Positions 59,896 to 64,000 of a stretch of DNA of 64,000 bases are shown in pieces; position 1 is the stretch's first letter; every line of letters begins with the position of its first letter. The stretch spans positions 1,054,001 through 1,118,000 of the forward strand of contig OZ242313.1 in the NCBI GenBank assembly GCA_965208065.1, read 5' to 3'. Position numbers and translations under genes: made by a program. Origin of the DNA: Bin103 sp002238925. Its GTDB lineage: Bacteria; Spirochaetota; Spirochaetia; SZUA-6; Bin103. The notes below the pieces were generated by a model. The model was not told the origin of the DNA, made no database searches, and saw nothing but the letters and a program-made list of their open reading frames with translations.

Positions 59896-60272
59896 CGCGT
59901 CTCCCGATAGTGTGGCGTCCCGGAAGTCCCGCTGCGCGGGGGCATGGACGCTGGCGTAACCGCACGCATGGGCGGCGCCTGCGCAGACCCGCTGTCCGTC
60001 CCAACGGCCTCCTTTGAATATCGGCAAGTCGGTAAGTGGCATCAACGAGATGCCGTGTCGTACGTCTCGGGGATGCCGGACCGCACGCTTCGGCGGCGCC
60101 GCCACGGCAATGTGTCGCGGTGTCACCACACAGGCAAGCTTGCCGAGCCGGTATTCGGTGCATCCGGCCGTATCCGGCGCGGCGCGCCGTGCGGTTGCTC
60201 CGCGCGCGTATCTTGTGGTATAGAGGCAGGCATCAAAGGTGTACGGCCCGCACGGGCCGCAAGGAGGAATTC
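59896..60272. other. 377-bp divergent intergenic region before a sugar ABC operon
   Basis: Lies between a minus-strand Gfo/Idh gene and the plus-strand binding-protein gene. It holds the likely promoter of the latter (60195-60224) and a ribosome site at 60261. I see no gene in the rest; the open frames that cross it are GC-rich chance frames. Confidence 0.6.
60195..60224 (+). promoter_or_regulatory. Probable promoter of the sugar ABC operon
   Basis: TTGCTC (60195-60200) and TATAGA (60219-60224) are spaced by 18 bases, 48 bases before the ATG. This is the best sigma-70-like pair in the region. A perfect AAGGAGG ribosome site follows at 60261. Confidence 0.5.
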
Positions 60273-61775
60273 ATGAGAAGAATGCTGACGCTCGGCGCCG
60301 TTGCGTTGCTGGGCGTGCTCGTAACCGGAGCCGTGTTCGCGGCCGGTGAGGGCGAGGCCGGCGCCGCCGATGACGTGATCGAGGTACACAGCTACGACAC
60401 AGTTTCCCACTCGGCCGGTTCGGAGGCGGGCACCGCACAGCAGGTGCTCGACGACGTCCAGGCGTACATTGAGGAACAGACCGGCGTGCGCGTGTTCACG
60501 CACCGCATCCCGCGCCAGGGCTACATCGAGCAGGTCACCCTGCTGCTGGCCTCCAACGACCCGATGGACGTGATTGCCGGCATCCAGGTGCCGCAGTTCC
60601 AGCCCAAGGGTGCCATCAAGGCGATCAACCAGTGGTTCGACCAGATTCCGAACACCCGCAAGGCGTGGACCGACATTGCTTGGTCCAAAGTGAGCACCAC
60701 CGACGGCCAGACCTGGGCCATTCCGCGCGGCGAGGTGGTCACGTCGTGGCCGGTATGGATCCGCGGCGAGTACCTGCGCGAGTACGGCCTGGAGTATCCC
60801 ACCACCATTGAAGAACTGGAGAACGTGCTTGAGGTGTTCAAGCAGAACGACCCGATCGGCGGCGGCCAGACCCAGGTGATGATCACCAGCTACGCGCCGC
60901 ACCTGCGCATGGTGATGGCCGGCGGCTGGCTGCCGGACGGCTACGGCCCGTGGCTGGACCCGGCCGACAACAAGGTGAAGCCGCCTGAGCTGCACCCCGG
61001 CTTCAAGGACTTCATCGCCAAGATGAACGACTGGTACGAGAAGGGCTACATCTGGCCGGACAGCTTCAATATCCCGGCCAGCGAAGTGCGCCCGGTCATC
61101 TACCAGGGCCAGTTCGCGACAACCGCCTACTGGGTCTCGGCCGTCGGCATCGGCAAGTACACCATCCTCAAGAACTTCCCCGACGCCGACCCGGTCTACC
61201 AGCGGCCCATCATGGGTCCCGCCGGCATGATCGAGACGCTCAATCCCGCCGGCACGCACGGCTGGGTGTTCCCGGCGCGCTCCCCGGACGAGAACACCGA
61301 GGCGTTCCTGAAGGTGTTCGAGTGGCAGTACTCCGACGTCGAGAACTACATTACCGGCCAGGACGGCATCAAGGGCCAGCATTGGCAGTGGGTCGACGAA
61401 GGCGACACCTACGAGTACATCGGCAACCGCGCCCTGTTCGAGGATTACCGCTTTGCGGTTGGCCTGCCGGTCGAGGTGCAGGCGCGCGTGCTGAGCCCGG
61501 AAATCGAGTTCTGGAGCGAGTACCTGATCCACGGCACCGACGACCTGGACGGCATCAAGCATCCGTTCGACGTGTCGATCGTGTGGGACATGACGGTGAT
61601 CAACGACGTGGTGCCGATGACCGACCTGAAGCGGCTGTGGGACTCCGAGCCGGTCAAGTTCATTACCGGCCAGCGCCCGATGTCCGAGTGGGAAGACTTT
61701 CAGCAGGAAATGCGGGACGCCGGCGTCGGCAAGTGGGTCGACGAGTACACCCGCCAGTACAACGCAATGCAGTAG
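60273..61775 (+). CDS. Family 1 ABC transporter sugar/oligosaccharide-binding protein (LipO-like)
   Basis: A 500-residue exported binding protein. The signal peptide 'MRRMLTLGAVALLGVLVTGA' plus VFAA ends before the acidic 'GEGEAGAADD'. The body shows 'EEQTGVRVFTHRI', 'VTLLLASNDPMDVIAG' and 'GWVFPARSPDENTEAFLKVF', like the LipO/YtcQ group that works with LplB and YtcP-type permeases. No lipobox Cys is present. AAGGAGG lies 5-6 bases before the ATG. Terminator and permeases follow. It probably binds complex or uronic sugars. Confidence 0.92.
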   Translation: MRRMLTLGAVALLGVLVTGAVFAAGEGEAGAADDVIEVHSYDTVSHSAGSEAGTAQQVLDDVQAYIEEQTGVRVFTHRIPRQGYIEQVTLLLASNDPMDVIAGIQVPQFQPKGAIKAINQWFDQIPNTRKAWTDIAWSKVSTTDGQTWAIPRGEVVTSWPVWIRGEYLREYGLEYPTTIEELENVLEVFKQNDPIGGGQTQVMITSYAPHLRMVMAGGWLPDGYGPWLDPADNKVKPPELHPGFKDFIAKMNDWYEKGYIWPDSFNIPASEVRPVIYQGQFATTAYWVSAVGIGKYTILKNFPDADPVYQRPIMGPAGMIETLNPAGTHGWVFPARSPDENTEAFLKVFEWQYSDVENYITGQDGIKGQHWQWVDEGDTYEYIGNRALFEDYRFAVGLPVEVQARVLSPEIEFWSEYLIHGTDDLDGIKHPFDVSIVWDMTVINDVVPMTDLKRLWDSEPVKFITGQRPMSEWEDFQQEMRDAGVGKWVDEYTRQYNAMQ

Positions 61776-61797
61776 CCGTTCGCAGGCGGCAATTCGA

Positions 61798-61841
61798 GCC
61801 GCTGCGGCCTGGTCCCCGGACCGGAGCCGCGGCGGCTTTTT
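61798..61841 (+). terminator. Terminator-like hairpin after the sugar-binding protein gene
   Basis: An 11-base stem with one G-U pair (61798-61808 with 61826-61836), capped by an inner GGTCC/GGACC stem, is followed by five T. It lies 22 bases after the stop and before the permeases. The same design is seen in the peptide-type operon at 41241. Confidence 0.85.
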
Positions 61842-61887
61842 GATGATCGATGGGCCGATGGTTCGGTGACCGAGGAGGACAAGGGGC

Positions 61888-62865
61888 GTGTCGGGCAGTG
61901 ACCGTACGGTGATAGTGCCGGAAGCCGAGTTGCGAAACGCCGCCCGCAGTCCCGGCATGCTCGGGCGCAGCATCAGGAAGCATCATTTCTACTACTGGCT
62001 GATGCTTCCCGGGGTCGTTTACCTGCTCATCTTCAAGTACCTGCCGATGCTCGGCATCTCGATCGCCTTCCTGGAGATCAACCCGTTCATCGGCTTCAAG
62101 GGGGTGATCGGCGGCGAGTGGGTCGGCTTCGAGAACTTCCAGAGATTCTTCGGCTCCTACTTCTTCGGCAACATCGTCGCCAACACCTTCATTATCAGCG
62201 GCCTCAAGCTGCTGTTTTCCTTTCCCACCACCATCGTGCTGGCGCTGCTGATCAACGAGCTGGTCAACGTGCTGTTCAAGCGCGTGGTGCAGACCATCTC
62301 CTACCTGCCGCACTTCATTTCCTGGGTGGTGGTGGCCGGGCTGGCGTTCAAGATGTTTTCCACCTCGGACGGCCTGGTGAACCAGTTGCTGGAGTGGCTC
62401 GGCGGCGAGCGGCTCAGCTTCCTGGGCGATCCGCGCTACTTCCGCAGCGTGTTGGTGGCCACCCACGTGTGGAAGGAGATCGGCTGGGGAACGATCATCA
62501 TCCTGGCCGCGCTGGCTGGCGTGAACCCGGAGCTGTACGAATCGGCGATCATCGACGGCGCCAACAAGCTGCAGCAGACCATCCGCATCACGCTGCCGTC
62601 GATCGCCATGGTGATCTCCATTCTGCTTATCTTCAACATCGGCAACCTGATCAACGCCGGCTTCGAACAGATCCTGCTGCTGTACAGTCCGGTGGTGTAC
62701 GACGTGTCCGATATCATCGACACCTACGTCTACCGCGAGGGCCTCCAGCAGCTCAACTTCTCCTACGCGGCGGCCGTGGACGTGTTCAAGTCGATCATCG
62801 CCCTGGCGATGGTGGTAATGGCCAACTTCACCGCCAAGAAGCTGGAGCAGGAAGGGCTCTGGTAA
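61888..62865 (+). CDS. ABC transporter permease, LplB type
   Basis: A 325-residue permease with six membrane helices. It starts 'MSGSDRTVIVPEAELRN' (GTG), then 'YYWLMLPGVVYLLIFKYLPM', typical of LplB. The ATPase-contact loop is 'ELYESAIIDGANKLQQTIRI' (EAA motif). 'GAGGAGGAC' before the GTG serves as ribosome site. It is coupled to the next permease by a one-base overlap. ATPase (MsmK-type) is usually encoded elsewhere for this group, so its absence here is normal. Confidence 0.94.
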   Translation: MSGSDRTVIVPEAELRNAARSPGMLGRSIRKHHFYYWLMLPGVVYLLIFKYLPMLGISIAFLEINPFIGFKGVIGGEWVGFENFQRFFGSYFFGNIVANTFIISGLKLLFSFPTTIVLALLINELVNVLFKRVVQTISYLPHFISWVVVAGLAFKMFSTSDGLVNQLLEWLGGERLSFLGDPRYFRSVLVATHVWKEIGWGTIIILAALAGVNPELYESAIIDGANKLQQTIRITLPSIAMVISILLIFNIGNLINAGFEQILLLYSPVVYDVSDIIDTYVYREGLQQLNFSYAAAVDVFKSIIALAMVVMANFTAKKLEQEGLW

Positions 62866-63755
62866 TGGCGGTCAGCATCTCGCGCGGCGAGAAGGTCTTC
62901 AACGGCTGCAACGTCGTGTTCATGATCTTCCTGTCGGCGTGGTTCATAATCCCGTTTGTGGTGGTGGCCTCCACGTCGGTGGTTGGCGCGGCCGAGGCGG
63001 CGCGGCGCGGCGGGCTGGTGTTCATTCCGCAGACCTTCGACCTTGGCGCCTATCAGGCCATCTTTGCCAAGGGCAGTGCGATTATCCGCTCCTACGGGGT
63101 AACCCTGTTCCGGGTGGTGGTGGGCACGGCGCTGAACCTGCTGTTCACGGCGCCGTTCGCCTATGCCCTGTCCAAGCGCAGCGTGCCGGGGCGCAAGCCG
63201 ATTGCGATGTTCGTGTTCTTTACCATTCTGTTCCACGGCGGCCTGATCCCGACCTACCTGGTGGTGCGCTACACCGGCCTGTACAACACCCTTTGGGCGC
63301 TGGTGATTCCGCAGCTCGTCAACCCGTGGTGGATGCTGATCATGCGCAACTTCTTCTACACCATCCCGGAGAGCCTGGAGGAGTCGGCGCTGATCGACGG
63401 CGCCACGCCGCCGATGGTGCTGCTGAAGGTGGTGCTGCCGCTGAGCATGCCGGTGCTGACCACGATCGGCCTGTTCTACGCGGTGTGGCACTGGAACTCC
63501 TGGTTCGACGCCGCCATTTACCTGGCCGACATCCGCCGCATGCCGGTGCAGAACATCCTGCGCCGCATCCTGATCAACGCCACCGAGGTGATCAACGACA
63601 ACCCGGAGATGCTGTACGAGATGGACGCACCGCCGCCGCCCGACGCCATCAAGGGCGCGGTGATCATGGTGGCCACGGTGCCGATCCTGTTCGTCTACCC
63701 GTTCATCCAGAAGTACTTCGTGAAGGGCGTGCTGCTCGGCAGCGTAAAGGGTTAG
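62865..63755 (+). CDS. ABC transporter permease, YtcP/AraQ type
   Basis: A 296-residue permease overlapping the previous stop by one base (TAATG). It has the family N-terminus 'FNGCNVVFMIFLSAWFIIPF', 'LFHGGLIPTYLVVRYTGLYN' and the EAA loop 'PESLEESALIDGATPPMVLL'. It closes the import operon made of the binding protein and two permeases. Together they take up an oligosaccharide or related compound. Confidence 0.94.
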   Translation: MAVSISRGEKVFNGCNVVFMIFLSAWFIIPFVVVASTSVVGAAEAARRGGLVFIPQTFDLGAYQAIFAKGSAIIRSYGVTLFRVVVGTALNLLFTAPFAYALSKRSVPGRKPIAMFVFFTILFHGGLIPTYLVVRYTGLYNTLWALVIPQLVNPWWMLIMRNFFYTIPESLEESALIDGATPPMVLLKVVLPLSMPVLTTIGLFYAVWHWNSWFDAAIYLADIRRMPVQNILRRILINATEVINDNPEMLYEMDAPPPPDAIKGAVIMVATVPILFVYPFIQKYFVKGVLLGSVKG

Positions 63756-63759
63756 TGGC

Positions 63760-63780
63760 CTGCCGGCCGGGCGCCGGCAG
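63760..63780 (+). terminator. Possible bidirectional hairpin between convergent genes
   Basis: A perfect 8-base stem (CTGCCGGC, 63760-63767, with 63773-63780) and 5-base loop between the permease stop and the minus-strand gene end. There is no T-run, so termination efficiency is uncertain. Confidence 0.4.
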
Positions 63781-63789
63781 CGACCGGCG

Positions 63790-64000
63790 TCAGGTAAAGG
63801 AGGACTCGCCGGGGTCGGCGGGGTCGTGGGGGGCCAGCCGGTAGCTGCCGTCGGGCTGCCGGAGCCACTGCGGCACGTCCGGTTCGCCGGCGCGGTTGGG
63901 CACCGGTCCTGCCAGGATCGGGTCGCCGGTGGCGTGCAGGTGGCGGTCGAGGCGCTCGCTCAGGTCGGCCTCGATCGCTGCCAGGGCGGGGTCGCCGGCG
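63790..64000 (-). CDS. C-terminal end of an unidentified protein, possibly a sulfatase
   Basis: The minus-strand frame is open from the window end to the stop at 63790 and gives about 70 residues. They include 'LSERLDRHLHATGDPILAGP', 'VPNRAGEPDVPQWLRQPDGS' and 'LAPHDPADPGESSFT'. The pattern 'L...L...TGDPIL.GPVP' resembles the tail of bacterial sulfatases, where a helix is followed by 'TDDPLL.GPV'. This fits a neighbouring sugar importer, but the evidence is thin. The rest of the gene lies beyond the window. Confidence 0.4.
   Translation of the reverse strand, partial: AGDPALAAIEADLSERLDRHLHATGDPILAGPVPNRAGEPDVPQWLRQPDGSYRLAPHDPADPGESSFT

Noticed and set aside
1..64000. tRNA, rRNA or riboswitch genes
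   Set aside because: No cloverleaf with T-loop and anticodon consensus, no rRNA-like stretches and no recognisable riboswitch core was found on reading; a covariance-model search (tRNAscan-SE, Rfam) would settle it.

Overview
The window is high-GC bacterial DNA, almost fully coding, with ordinary bacterial gene starts (ATG/GTG/TTG, many ATGA or TAATG overlaps). No rRNA, tRNA, CRISPR array or phage structural gene was seen. The mix of Gfo/Idh/MocA dehydrogenases, phytanoyl-CoA dioxygenase-like enzymes, an enolase-superfamily enzyme, LplB/YtcP-type sugar ABC permeases and binding proteins with an 'AxxGEGE'-type mature N-terminus resembles free-living or host-associated Spirochaetota metagenome genomes. 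That assignment is inference; no marker gene is present.

Layout. 0-3.3 kb: end of one AAA-type ATPase, then a large ATPase/winged-helix/TPR-like protein with nine exact 43-residue repeats, then a PIN-domain stub. 3.3-6.7 kb: sugar-type oxidoreductase, PhyH dioxygenase, a beheaded OLD/TOPRIM gene and a HIT protein. 6.9-10.8 kb: a heterodimeric ABC exporter with one degenerate ATP site. 10.8-15.7 kb (minus strand): an IorAB/NicAB-type molybdenum hydroxylase beside pncB and pncA, which suggests nicotinate as substrate. 16-17 kb: DUF368 membrane protein. 17.4-21 kb: FAD and 2Fe-2S subunits of a second molybdenum hydroxylase with a MoaD-like carrier, XdhC and a MobA/MocA-like nucleotidyltransferase, but no adjacent catalytic subunit. 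21-26.5 kb: a Fic protein with a clear operator, a dehydrogenase pair, a probable phosphorothioate-DNA-specific HNH nuclease, and manA.

26.5-32.1 kb is a dense accessory island. It holds DUF4143-type ATPases (one intact plus two decayed copies of one gene, and one of another lineage), hicAB, higBA, an MNT/HEPN pair, and fragments of higA and of the neighbouring enolase-superfamily gene. 32-39 kb alternates metabolic genes with an HD-phosphohydrolase/YwgA-like pair, a dead dppF-type ATPase gene and a dead phd/xre antitoxin. 39-43.4 kb is a peptide-type ABC import operon (binding protein, terminator-like hairpin, two permeases) with no ATPases.

43.5-52.2 kb is a second accessory island: a PD-(D/E)XK-like gene, and abiEi/abiEii with abiEii split by a 3.2-kb IS21-family element whose ends and 6-bp target duplication can be read exactly. 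Decayed duplicates of nearby genes and a UvrD/HelD-type helicase broken by a stop and a frameshift follow. 52.3-60 kb carries Uma2, a second Fic protein, a hydroxyacid dehydrogenase/HpcH aldolase pair, a membrane glycosyltransferase-like TPR protein and a third Gfo/Idh gene. 60.2-63.8 kb is a sugar-type ABC import operon (binding protein, terminator, two permeases), followed by the end of a minus-strand gene.
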